Shown: piece after piece, positions 48,721 to 57,549 of the stretch | How positions within the stretch are numbered: the stretch's first letter is position 1 | How the letters are laid out: each line of letters starts with the position of its first letter | NCBI RefSeq assembly: GCF_003260195.1 | Contig: NZ_QEIH01000003.1 | Location: forward strand, 372,001 to 436,000 | From: Lutibacter citreus | GTDB lineage: Bacteria; Bacteroidota; Bacteroidia; Flavobacteriales; Flavobacteriaceae | Length of the DNA stretch: 64,000 nucleotides | Reading direction: 5' to 3' | Made by a program: the position numbers and the translations under genes | Notes under the pieces: model-generated | Seen by the model: the letters and a program-made list of their open reading frames with translations, nothing else | Database searches by the model: none | Told to the model about the DNA's origin: nothing

Positions 48721-49773
48721 ATGACAATTTCAGGGAAAATAAATTTACTAATAGAGAACGTTAAATATAAAGAAGCTATTGTTCTTTTAAAAAATTCTTG
48801 TGTTGGTGCCTTAAGTGTTTTTAAACCAAGAGTTATTATCCTTTCTTCAGAATTAAATAAATATAAACAAGATGAAGTTAATCTAGTAGAAGATGTAAAA
48901 GATTTAAATAAAATTCGCTTAGAGATTATTACTCTATCACAACAAATGGATGTGCATCATATAGAACTGGATACAGAAAATATAAACGAACTTCTGGCTT
49001 GTTCTTTACTTATTGAAGATAGTTTTCCTTTTATTGATCGTACTAAGTTTAGAGATAAAATTAAAAATGCATTAGCATCTAATAAAGCTGATGTTATTTT
49101 AGTTAATGGAGAGCCTAGATCTGGGATGTCTTATTTAGAAAAATTTTTAAGAAACATTTCAACTAGCTTAGATATTTTAACCTTTGTACCCATTGAAATA
49201 CCCGCTGTATTGGGAGATCCAGATATTATTCTAGGTGAAAAATTAGCAAAATCTATACTTAACGAGATTGGTTTAGAAATTGAATTTGATACAGAAGAAA
49301 ACGAGCAATTTAAATTTAAACAATTCATTAATAAGTTAAAAAAATGTGTAAAAGAAGAAAATAAAGTGCCAGTTTTCTTTTTACACGATTTTCATAAAAT
49401 AGAAGATAATAATGACAATTTGTTAGAGTTTATCTTCACCTTAATTAAAAGTATAAAAAACGATTTTCCTAAATGTATATTTATAATTGCAGGATTTAAT
49501 TATCAAAATATAAGACATTGGCATAGCGATTTAAAATTTACTACACCTGTATACAATATTGAAAAAATACAAGTAGATGATGTGAAAAAATGTTTATCTA
49601 AAATTTATTTAAAATACGAAACTAAAATCCATGCTATAGATGGATTTGACAATATAACACTTGATGAATATATAGACGGAATGATTTCAATGTTAATTGA
49701 AGATAGTAATAAAATAGATATATCTGCTATAGGTTTAGGGATTTCAGAACATTTATTGGCTTTAAAAGAATAA
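48721..49773 (+). CDS. EAD-like domain plus degenerate P-loop ATPase adaptor
   Basis: A 350-residue protein. Residues 5-85 form a helical domain resembling the N-terminus of the 45520 protein (KYKEAIVLLKNSC, VIILSSELNKYKQDE, LNKIRLEIITLSQQMD). Residues 110-340 are P-loop-NTPase-like. The Walker A position reads G130-EPRSGMS, with Met136 where Lys is required, and the Walker B strand is VPVFFLHDFHK. It probably cannot hydrolyse ATP in the normal way. Shared N-terminal domains of this type usually pair with each other, so it is likely the adaptor connecting the protease effector with the STAND NTPase encoded next (3-base gap). Confidence 0.7.
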   Translation: MTISGKINLLIENVKYKEAIVLLKNSCVGALSVFKPRVIILSSELNKYKQDEVNLVEDVKDLNKIRLEIITLSQQMDVHHIELDTENINELLACSLLIEDSFPFIDRTKFRDKIKNALASNKADVILVNGEPRSGMSYLEKFLRNISTSLDILTFVPIEIPAVLGDPDIILGEKLAKSILNEIGLEIEFDTEENEQFKFKQFINKLKKCVKEENKVPVFFLHDFHKIEDNNDNLLEFIFTLIKSIKNDFPKCIFIIAGFNYQNIRHWHSDLKFTTPVYNIEKIQVDDVKKCLSKIYLKYETKIHAIDGFDNITLDEYIDGMISMLIEDSNKIDISAIGLGISEHLLALKE

Positions 49774-49776
49774 CAT

Positions 49777-52413
49777 ATGGATTCTAAATTTAATTTTGAT
49801 TTACTTTTTAAAAAAACAAAAACTATAGATTATAAAAGTCTAGAAGTTTTTAAAAAAGCAGCGCTCTTGTACCAAGTTAATCCTGTTAAAGATTTAAAGG
49901 AATTTGATGCCGTAGATACTCAAACCTTTAAAAATATAGCTTTTAAGAATAGCGATGGTTCTTATAGATTAAAAAAAGAAGATAGAATGGCAATCTTAAA
50001 AGATACCATTGGTATAAATAATATTCAAGATTATATTAATAAATATCAAGTAAATACAACTTACTCTAATGTTCTTTTAATGAGTATGGAAACAAACACT
50101 ATCAATATAAAACAACTATCTAATGAAGAAGTGTTTTATGCCATTCTTCTGTCTGAATTGTTTCCAAGAAAGTTGCCTAAAGATGAGTTAAAAGGAATAT
50201 ACCAAAGACGTCAATTTTTCAAGCAATTTGAGCGAATTACTAAAAATTTTGCTGGTCGTAGCAAAGAACTAAAAAGAGTGAATGATTATGTAGACTGGCT
50301 CCCAAAGTCTAATATCGTAAACAAAATATCTTCCACATTTAGAAATATTATTAACTGGCATGAAAAACCACCTCTGTTAATTAAAGGTATTGGTGGTATT
50401 GGTAAATCTACTATTGTTGCTAAATTTATCATGGATCAAAATGGCAGCAATGAAAAAGGGAATTTACCATTTGTATATATAGATTTTGATCTTCCTGGTT
50501 TTACCCTAAAAGAACCTATGACAATTTTAATTGAAGCTCTTAGGCAAATTAATATACAATATCCTATACATAAAGACTTAATAAACAGAGTAAGTGAGCA
50601 AATTTCTTCATTAATATTATCAGATAATGAAAATGTTGAAATGATAAAATCTACGAATACTACTACTAGAAATTATATTTATGGAACTATTGAAGGCATT
50701 ATTAAAAACAATAATTTAGATTTTAAAACAATAGGGAAAAAACCCATTTTGGTAGTTTTTGATTCTTTTGAAGAAATGCAGTACCGTGCTTCTTCAACAG
50801 AACTGTTTACTTTTTATCAATTTATTAGCGAAATTTCTGAAAAATTCCCTAGAATTAGACCAATTTTTGTAGGTAGATCAGAACTATATATTGGTGTAGA
50901 TAACTTTAAGTTTGATTTAATGGAAATTAAAGAGTTTGATGCAGATTCTGCTAATTCTTTACTAGAAAAAACTGGAGTTAGCGATAAGGAAACAAGAAAT
51001 TTTATATATGATAATTTTGGTGGAAACCCTTTAATGCTAACCTTAGCTACAGATTTGGCAAAAAGAGATGGTGGATTTAACTTTAAAAATAAAGAGGAAA
51101 TTAAAGGGAAGAAATGGCAATATCTAGTAAGAAGAATCTTAGGTCATATTCATGATGATGATGTAAGAAAGATTGCTGTTCCAGGAATGTTAGTTCGTTA
51201 TTTAAACCCAGAAGTTATTATACAAGTATTAGCAGAACCAACTAAATTAGGCTTCACAGATAGGTCTAAAGCCGAAAAAATTTATGAAGAACTTAGAAAA
51301 GAGGTATCATTAATTTCTAAATCAAGTGATGGTGAATCATTTTCTTTTAGGCAAGATTTACGTATGACTTGTGAGTCTATGATTTTAGAAAATTATCCAG
51401 AAGAATCAAAAGCTATTAGGGAAAATGCCATTAATTATTATTCTAATTATGAGGCTATTGAAGATTTAGAAGAACGTAAAAAACACCAAGCAGAATATTT
51501 TTTTCACTTACTGAAAAAGGAAGTTATACCAGAAAAATTAGATGCTTCTACTTTTAATGAGTTAAGACCATATTTAGAGCATTCTATAATTGAGTTACCA
51601 GCATCATCTAGGCGTTTTATAGATTCGCTAAGTAACCAAAACTCTTCTGAAGAAACTGTAAATGAAAGTAATATAAGTAATGACGATTGGGAACAATATA
51701 ATTTGGGCTTAGTAAAAGATGCTTTAAACGGTGAGTTTGCTTTTTTAGGAGAAGTTTATGAAAAGTTACGCCAAAATAATAAACGTGTTAACAATGGATT
51801 TTCAGAATTTGGTAAATACGAAGCTTTGGTTTATCAACGTTTAAATAAAATACAACTTTCAAGAGAATTTATTAATCGAGCTTTACAAAAAGCAACAGTT
51901 AATAAAAACAAAAATTTAAAATTTGAACTGCAACTTATTCAAATACAGAATTTTGAATATGAAGAACGTTATAAAGATGCGTTATCATTATGTAATCAAA
52001 TAAAAAAAGATGCTTTAAGGATAGGTAAGGAGATTCGTAAAAAATATGAATTTCTTTTATTTAGACTTGAGAATAGGTTAGAACATAATAGACCCATAAA
52101 TGACTTTCAAGAATTTGTGAATACGGAATCATTTTATGCAAAAGAAGATTATAGAGATACAAAATGGGAGTTTATTTTTAATAAACTAAAATTAGATGCT
52201 ATTCAATTTAAAAAACACTTTGAGTTTAATTCAGAATATAGAAAACTTAGAAAAGATTTAAATAATATAGATGTTTTAGAAGGTTATGCTAAAAAAAATC
52301 TAGATTTCTTTCTTAAGGATATTACAAATACAGGACATTTTAATATTGTATTGCGTGACGTTTTATTTGCTAAAGAAATTATGGATAGTAATTTGGATAT
52401 TATTTTTACATAA
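49777..52413 (+). CDS. STAND-type NTPase with C-terminal helical (TPR-like) repeats
   Basis: An 878-residue protein. Residues 1-160 have no recognised domain. The NTPase begins at FAGRSKELKRVNDYVDWLP, with Walker A G204-IGGIGKST212, Walker B ILVVFDSFEEM (Asp329, with Glu332/Glu333), an Arg in the sensor region (RPIFVGRSEL) and a GxP-like motif GGNPLMLTLA. This is the STAND/AP-ATPase layout. A winged-helix-like part and TPR-like helices follow (about 560-878), which would sense the trigger. The frame stops at 52413, but the next frame continues the repeats, so the reading is truncated relative to the ancestral gene. Confidence 0.8.
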   Translation: MDSKFNFDLLFKKTKTIDYKSLEVFKKAALLYQVNPVKDLKEFDAVDTQTFKNIAFKNSDGSYRLKKEDRMAILKDTIGINNIQDYINKYQVNTTYSNVLLMSMETNTINIKQLSNEEVFYAILLSELFPRKLPKDELKGIYQRRQFFKQFERITKNFAGRSKELKRVNDYVDWLPKSNIVNKISSTFRNIINWHEKPPLLIKGIGGIGKSTIVAKFIMDQNGSNEKGNLPFVYIDFDLPGFTLKEPMTILIEALRQINIQYPIHKDLINRVSEQISSLILSDNENVEMIKSTNTTTRNYIYGTIEGIIKNNNLDFKTIGKKPILVVFDSFEEMQYRASSTELFTFYQFISEISEKFPRIRPIFVGRSELYIGVDNFKFDLMEIKEFDADSANSLLEKTGVSDKETRNFIYDNFGGNPLMLTLATDLAKRDGGFNFKNKEEIKGKKWQYLVRRILGHIHDDDVRKIAVPGMLVRYLNPEVIIQVLAEPTKLGFTDRSKAEKIYEELRKEVSLISKSSDGESFSFRQDLRMTCESMILENYPEESKAIRENAINYYSNYEAIEDLEERKKHQAEYFFHLLKKEVIPEKLDASTFNELRPYLEHSIIELPASSRRFIDSLSNQNSSEETVNESNISNDDWEQYNLGLVKDALNGEFAFLGEVYEKLRQNNKRVNNGFSEFGKYEALVYQRLNKIQLSREFINRALQKATVNKNKNLKFELQLIQIQNFEYEERYKDALSLCNQIKKDALRIGKEIRKKYEFLLFRLENRLEHNRPINDFQEFVNTESFYAKEDYRDTKWEFIFNKLKLDAIQFKKHFEFNSEYRKLRKDLNNIDVLEGYAKKNLDFFLKDITNTGHFNIVLRDVLFAKEIMDSNLDIIFT

Positions 52414-52699
52414 TATAAAAATTGCAATAAACAAACCTTTAAAAGCCATAAAACTTTACAAACAATCTGCTCACGTTTATAGAGAATTAGTAGAAGAAAA
52501 TCCAGAATGTCTTTATAATTTATCAGAAGTACTTGCCACATTAACATCTTTATTAGAACAGGTAAATGAAATTGATGCTGCTAAAGAAAAAATTGAAGAA
52601 GCACTACAAATTTCTGAAACCTTAAAAGAATTTAACCCTAGTGCATCAATTACATATAACTCATTAACAAAAGAAAAAGTCAGATTAAATAAGGATTAA
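52414..52699 (+). pseudogene. Out-of-frame continuation of the STAND protein's TPR repeats
   Basis: In the +1 frame, immediately after the STAND stop, an open frame reads INKPLKAIKLYKQSAHVYREL then VEENPECLYNLSEVLATLTS and DAAKEKIEEALQISETLKEF, clear TPR helices, up to a stop at 52697-52699. It has no good start of its own; the in-frame ATG at 52346 lies inside the STAND gene in the wrong frame. Deleting one base near the T-run at 52404-52408 would join the two into a protein about 95 residues longer. It may be a mutation, a sequencing error or programmed frameshifting. Confidence 0.6.
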
Positions 52700-53006
52700 A
52701 ATTAAGTTTAGATTTTTATAAATTTTTAACTGTTTGAAGTTTAATAAAACACATAATACTCATATATTTAACAGGTTACATAAAAATCAATTAATTATTT
52801 TTTGTATATTGAACTTGGTTAAAATCAATATTTACTGTTTATCATGTCAATTTCACCTATTTTTTGACTATGATATTAAATTGATTATATAAAAATATTT
52901 TTACCTAAAAAATTGAGAGTGCTTATAAGGTAAATGATGTTAGTTTAAGCATTAAGTTTAAGTGAAAAATTACAACAATTTATTAATAATCTTTAATATA
53001 TTAATT
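52700..53006. other. Intergenic region between the EAD operon and the lipoprotein gene
   Basis: A 307-base AT-rich stretch. I see no strong hairpin terminator and no clear TAnnTTTG element. The lipoprotein and FAD oxidase may have their own promoter, so their link to the EAD operon is not proven. Confidence 0.35.
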
Positions 53007-53354
53007 ATGAAACAGATTAAATTCCTTCTATTCACTATTAGTTTTTTAATATTAACTTCTTGTTATTCTGTTAGATTGAGAAATGTAAATGGAGCTCCAC
53101 AATTAGATCCTTTTTCTGAAAGAGATGATTATTATCGTGGTATGGCTGTTATTGAAATTGATACGGTTATTAATATTAAACTAACATCAAAAGACTTTAC
53201 CTATCTAATTAAAGAAAATGATGTTTGTGAATCTGGTAAATTAAATATGATTGAGTATCGCAATACATTGGGAAGCCTATTTCTTAGTGCTATAACCTTT
53301 GGGAAAAAACGAAAAGTGAAAATCAAATATGTATGTGAAAAACCTCAAAATTAA
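53007..53354 (+). CDS. Small lipoprotein of unknown function
   Basis: A 115-residue lipoprotein from the ATG at 53007: signal peptide MKQIKFLLFTISFLILTSC with the lipidated Cys at residue 19. The mature part has several beta strands and an N-terminal DPFSERDDYYRGMAVIEIDT, no known domain. It ends six bases before the FAD oxidase gene, so the two are probably an operon. An ATG at 52962 would add a non-signal-like stretch of 15 residues, so it is not used. Confidence 0.7.
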   Translation: MKQIKFLLFTISFLILTSCYSVRLRNVNGAPQLDPFSERDDYYRGMAVIEIDTVINIKLTSKDFTYLIKENDVCESGKLNMIEYRNTLGSLFLSAITFGKKRKVKIKYVCEKPQN

Positions 53355-53360
53355 TAGACT

Positions 53361-54920
53361 ATGGCAACTACAAAATCTAAATCACTAAAAGAATGGAATA
53401 CCTTACATAAAAATGGGCCTTTCCCTTTAAAAACCTTGTATCAAACAAAATTAGAAGGAGAACGTTTAATGCCAAAAAAACTTGATAGATATAATGATGT
53501 TGCACTTGAAATACAACGCTTAATAAAAGAAACTCATCAAGCTGGTGATGGTTTTAGAGCATATGGCTCTGCTTGGTCAATGAATAATATTGCTAGTAAT
53601 AAAGACAGAATGCATTTTAATGGAGCTATGAATTTATCTATGCCTATTCTAGATCACAATTGTCATAAAGACAGTAATTATGACCCCTCAAATTTGTTTT
53701 TATTTCAATGTGGAAATACCATTAAGGAAATATCTGAGACTTTAGCTGAAAACGGAAAATCATTAAGCACAACAGGGGCAAGTAATGGACAAACAATTGC
53801 GGGTTGTATATCAACAGGTGTTCATGGTTCAGCTCTAGACACTGGAGCCGTGCAAGATTACGTTGTAGGTCTTAACCTTATTATAGGTCCAAATGTTGGT
53901 GATATTGTTTATATAGAACCAGCATCAAAACCGGCATTAAGTAATGATTTTGTAACTACTTTAAATACTAGAGTTATAAGAGATGATGATTTGTTTTATG
54001 CAGCTTTGGTTGGTTTGGGAGGTTTTGGATTTATCCATGGTATAGTGGTAGAGGCAGAGCCTATTTTTCTTTTAAAACGATATGTGAAAAAAATAAGCAA
54101 AAGTTCAGCTTTTGAACTAGCGAATACAATGGATTTTAAAAATTCTACTTTTTTTATTCCTGAGGAAACAGATGAACAAGGAAATGGAAAGCGACCTTAT
54201 CATTTTAAAATATTTATCAATCAGTATAGTAATGATCCAAATTGCGTAGTTGAATTAATGTACAAAAAACCTTATAAAGAACCTTATCCAGATCCTTTTC
54301 CTGTTATTAAAGAATCATTATATAAAGATTTAATATTTCTCTTTGTAAAACTTGCTGAAAATTTCCCAAAAAGTATTCCTTGGTTGGTTAAACGGTTGCG
54401 TAAAACAATTTTACCTGAAGTGAATGAAGAAACTACAGGAATGCTTAAAGAGATTTTCTGGGATGCCCCGTATCAAGGGCCAGCTTTTGCTTGTTCATTT
54501 GGAATTCATCATAAACATTCTGAAAAAGCAATGAATCTGCTTGGTGATTTAACACGCAATGAAGGACCAATACCAGGTATATTTGCATTGCGTTTTGTAA
54601 AACAAACAAAAGCTACTCTTGGCTTTACAAAATTTCCGATAACTACTATGATTGAGATTGATGGTGTTCTCTGGAAAAAAACAAAAAAAATAATGAGTTT
54701 AGAAGAATATTCTAAGAGAATGGTGGAAGTTTTAAAAGAAAACAATATTCCTTTTACTATTCATTGGGGAAAAAATAATGCTTGGGATTTTCCTGGATTA
54801 GTAAATCTTATGTACGCTAATAAAGCTGAAGATTGGAAAGAGCAACGCAAAAAATTATTATCACCTGAAATGCAGGAAATGTTTTCTAACAAATTTTTAA
54901 AGACTGTTGGTTTAGCTTAA
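53361..54920 (+). CDS. FAD-linked oxidase (PCMH/VAO fold)
   Basis: A 519-residue oxidase of the VAO/PCMH flavoprotein superfamily. The FAD-binding region shows GDGFRAYGSAWSMNNIA (about 60), LFLFQCGNTIKEISETLAEN and then GASNGQTIAGCISTGVHGSA (about 138-157), the hallmark of aldonolactone and alditol oxidases, with a His in TGVHG that can hold the flavin covalently. The C-terminal half includes WGKNNAWDFPGLVNLMY, resembling the ALO-type domain. No signal peptide. It oxidises an unknown sugar, lactone or polyol and makes peroxide. Its relation to the EAD operon upstream is unclear; it could be a metabolic gene or a peroxide-making accessory. Confidence 0.8.
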   Translation: MATTKSKSLKEWNTLHKNGPFPLKTLYQTKLEGERLMPKKLDRYNDVALEIQRLIKETHQAGDGFRAYGSAWSMNNIASNKDRMHFNGAMNLSMPILDHNCHKDSNYDPSNLFLFQCGNTIKEISETLAENGKSLSTTGASNGQTIAGCISTGVHGSALDTGAVQDYVVGLNLIIGPNVGDIVYIEPASKPALSNDFVTTLNTRVIRDDDLFYAALVGLGGFGFIHGIVVEAEPIFLLKRYVKKISKSSAFELANTMDFKNSTFFIPEETDEQGNGKRPYHFKIFINQYSNDPNCVVELMYKKPYKEPYPDPFPVIKESLYKDLIFLFVKLAENFPKSIPWLVKRLRKTILPEVNEETTGMLKEIFWDAPYQGPAFACSFGIHHKHSEKAMNLLGDLTRNEGPIPGIFALRFVKQTKATLGFTKFPITTMIEIDGVLWKKTKKIMSLEEYSKRMVEVLKENNIPFTIHWGKNNAWDFPGLVNLMYANKAEDWKEQRKKLLSPEMQEMFSNKFLKTVGLA

Positions 54921-55472
54921 AAAATGAATTAATATTTTGGAAGCTAATTTTTCCTCAAAATCGATAATTTTAATAAACTTTAAAAGTTTAGTTATTTTGC
55001 GCGTGAAATACGGTTGGGAATTGTGTTTTAAATAAGTAATTGAACACATTGACGTCCGGCAATTTTTCATAACGAATAATTATAAGTGTTAATTTATAGT
55101 TCTAAGGTTTCTTGAGAATCACGTATTTAAAAAATCTTTAACGGTATCTTTTGAAAACAGAAATTTATTGGTAATTACATATAATTGCAATTATAACTTC
55201 ATAATGACTGAACCTGTAGAATTATGAAAATATACTAGTTGAAAATATTGACTTAATAAATAGACATATCCCTTATTCTCAATTTTCTAAAATTTAATAA
55301 GAATAATTTAAAATTATTAATCAACTATTTTCGGGCAACAATACAATTATATTTTATTTAAAAATTGTTAATTAAAAGATATTTCTTTGAAACGCAATAA
55401 TTACCATGAAAGGGAATAGTATTCCTAATAAGTATTTAATAATGACCTTCATTCCGTATAAAATATATTAAC
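54921..55472. other. Intergenic region upstream of the PUL promoter
   Basis: A 552-base gap with a short palindrome AAACTTTAAAAGTTT (54976-54990, weak) and a few GC-richer patches (gcgcgtgaaatacggttggg near 55000 and acgtccggc near 55056) unlike the surrounding composition. I could not link these to an insertion-sequence end or RNA gene. The functional promoter begins at 55473. Confidence 0.35.
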
Positions 55473-55538
55473 AGCAAACATAGAGGATATGACTGCAAAT
55501 TAAAAGTACCAGAAAAAAAGTATCAAACACTAATTTTG
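55473..55538 (+). promoter_or_regulatory. 66-bp PUL operator-promoter, copy 1
   Basis: This segment is 62/66 identical to 59664-59729 and ends in a perfect -7 element TAATTTTG (55531-55538). The copies diverge at both ends, so the conserved block is probably the regulator's binding region plus promoter. It lies 104 bases before the RraA-like gene. Confidence 0.8.
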
Positions 55539-55642
55539 TTATATAGAGTTTTTAAAACTCTTTTAGTTCTAAACCTTGGATTTGGTAACATTTCCGTTAG
55601 TGTTTATTCCTAAAATTACAAATAATTAAACCATACAATAAC

Positions 55643-56338
55643 ATGAATAAATTTTGGAAAAATGATGATGAGCTGTTTATAGCAGCAAAAAAAGAATTAT
55701 TTACCGCTGTAGTAGGTGATGCTATGGATAAAATGAATTTATTGCATCAATTTTTACCACCTCAGATACAACCATTAAAAAACGACATGTTTTTGATAGG
55801 GAGAGCAATGCCTGTATTAGAAGCAGATACCTTTGAAGAATTAAGTATTGGAAGTCAAAATCCATTGATGTCGAAACCATTTGGTTTAATGCTAGAAGCC
55901 TTGGATGATTTAAAAAAGAACGAAGTATATATTTGTGCAGGAGCTTCTCCAACCTATGCGCTAGTAGGTGAATTAATGATGACCAGAGCTAAAGTATTAG
56001 GCGCTGCTGGAGCTGTAGCAAATGGTTATTCAAGAGATACCTTTGGTATTATGGATTTAGATTTTCCGGTTTTTTCATACGGAAACTATGCACAAGATCA
56101 AGGGCCTAGAGGTAAAGTAATTGATTTTAGAGTACCTATTGAAATAGAAGGTGTACGCATCAACCCAGGCGATATTGTTGTAGGTGATATAGACGGTGTT
56201 TGCGTTGTTCCGCAAGAACATGAAGAAGAGGTTTTTCTACGTGCGTTTGAAAAATCTAGAGGAGAAAAAACTGTGCTAAAAGCCATTCAAAATGGTATGA
56301 GCGCCGTAGATTCATGGAACAAATACCATATAATGTAA
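55643..56338 (+). CDS. RraA-family aldolase/dehydratase-like protein
   Basis: A 231-residue protein of the RraA/4-hydroxy-4-methyl-2-oxoglutarate aldolase family. The family motifs are visible: VVGDAMDKM (start of the fold), GAAGAVANGYSRDTFGIMDL (metal- and substrate-binding loop with Arg and Asp) and NPGDIVVGDIDGVCVVPQ (GDxDGV). Such proteins in sugar-acid operons are thought to cleave or isomerise keto-acids; they are not RNase regulators there. It leads an operon with an enolase-superfamily dehydratase and an SDR (gaps 34 and 16 bases), controlled by the repeated operator. Confidence 0.8.
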   Translation: MNKFWKNDDELFIAAKKELFTAVVGDAMDKMNLLHQFLPPQIQPLKNDMFLIGRAMPVLEADTFEELSIGSQNPLMSKPFGLMLEALDDLKKNEVYICAGASPTYALVGELMMTRAKVLGAAGAVANGYSRDTFGIMDLDFPVFSYGNYAQDQGPRGKVIDFRVPIEIEGVRINPGDIVVGDIDGVCVVPQEHEEEVFLRAFEKSRGEKTVLKAIQNGMSAVDSWNKYHIM

Positions 56339-56372
56339 GCTTCTAATAAATAAAGATATAATACCAAAATAA

Positions 56373-57533
56373 ATGAAAATAACAGATGTAAAAGTTTGGC
56401 TAGTTGAAGGAGTAAAGTATAACTGGACCATGTTAAAGATATATACCGATGAAGGAGTAACAGGTGTTGGTGAGGCTACTAATTGGCCTGGAAGTCAAAT
56501 TGTAGAAGCAGCAGCCAAAGAATTGGGCCAAAGAATTATTGGATTAGATCCCATGCGAATTGATTTTATCTGGACAAAGTTGTACAGAGATTTAAACTGG
56601 GTTGGACCTTATGGAGCTAGCATGTGCGCCATTTCAGGAATAGACATGGCATTATTAGACTTAAAAGGGAAATCATTAGGCGTTCCTGCATATGATTTGT
56701 TAGGAGGTTCATATAGAACTAAAATACAATTATATGCCAATTATTGGTTTACAGGTGGAGGACATAATGAAGTTGACTATGCAAAACAAGCAAAAGAAGT
56801 AAAAGCAGCTGGTTTTACAGGATTGAAATTTGATCCTTTTGCCCATACCAATTATTTTTATGGAGAAGATTTAGATACCAATCTATCACTTTCCAAATCA
56901 CAGCAAAATAGAGCTTTTGAAGTTAGCAAAGCTGTAAGAGAAGCTGTTGGAGAAGACATGGATATTATGATAGAAACTCATGCCATGCTTAATTTTAAAG
57001 TAGCAGTTACTATGGCAAAACGCTTGTCTGTCTTAGATATTACTTGGTACGAAGAACCTGCAGGCCCAGAAAGTGCAGACACATTAAGAGCTTTTAGAGA
57101 ACGAATAGACCCTGAAGTTTCTATTTGTGTAGGAGAACGTCACTATACAAGACATGGTATTCGACCAATATTAGAAAAACAAATTTGTGATGTTATAATG
57201 CCTGATATTACAAGGTGTGGTGGACCATCTGAAATGAAACGTATGGCAACTATGGCAGAAGCCTATAGTGTTTTAATGGCGCCTCACAATCCTAATGGAC
57301 CATTATCTACATTAGCATCTGCGCACGTTTGTGCATCCATTCCAAACTTTTTTAAGCAAGAATTTATTTTTAAAGACGTACCTTGGAGAGACACAGTTAT
57401 CAGTCATCCTATAGATATTCAAAACGGACAATTGATACTTAGTAAAAGACCTGGTTTAGGGGTAGATTTAATTGAGGAAGAAATGGAAAAACACCCTGGA
57501 ATTAGAGAGCATAGAGATGGATTTTATATCTAA
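56373..57533 (+). CDS. Enolase-superfamily sugar-acid dehydratase (mandelate racemase type)
   Basis: A 386-residue enolase-superfamily protein. N-terminal capping domain (TDVKVWLVEG and GVGEATNWPG), then a barrel with LDLKGKSLGVPAYDLLGG. The metal ligands appear as IMIETHAMLNF, TWYEEPAGPE and CVGERHYTR, and a general-base His lies in LMAPHNPNGPLST. The pattern is that of D-galactonate or similar sugar-acid dehydratases. It removes water from an aldonate to give a 2-keto-3-deoxy acid in the cytoplasm. The substrate is inferred only from the operon. Confidence 0.85.
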   Translation: MKITDVKVWLVEGVKYNWTMLKIYTDEGVTGVGEATNWPGSQIVEAAAKELGQRIIGLDPMRIDFIWTKLYRDLNWVGPYGASMCAISGIDMALLDLKGKSLGVPAYDLLGGSYRTKIQLYANYWFTGGGHNEVDYAKQAKEVKAAGFTGLKFDPFAHTNYFYGEDLDTNLSLSKSQQNRAFEVSKAVREAVGEDMDIMIETHAMLNFKVAVTMAKRLSVLDITWYEEPAGPESADTLRAFRERIDPEVSICVGERHYTRHGIRPILEKQICDVIMPDITRCGGPSEMKRMATMAEAYSVLMAPHNPNGPLSTLASAHVCASIPNFFKQEFIFKDVPWRDTVISHPIDIQNGQLILSKRPGLGVDLIEEEMEKHPGIREHRDGFYI

Positions 57534-57549
57534 AAATTAAAACAAGAGT

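Noticed and set aside
54976..55064. Insertion-sequence remnant upstream of the PUL
   Set aside because: A few GC-richer words differ from the background, but there is no terminal repeat, target duplication or transposase fragment.
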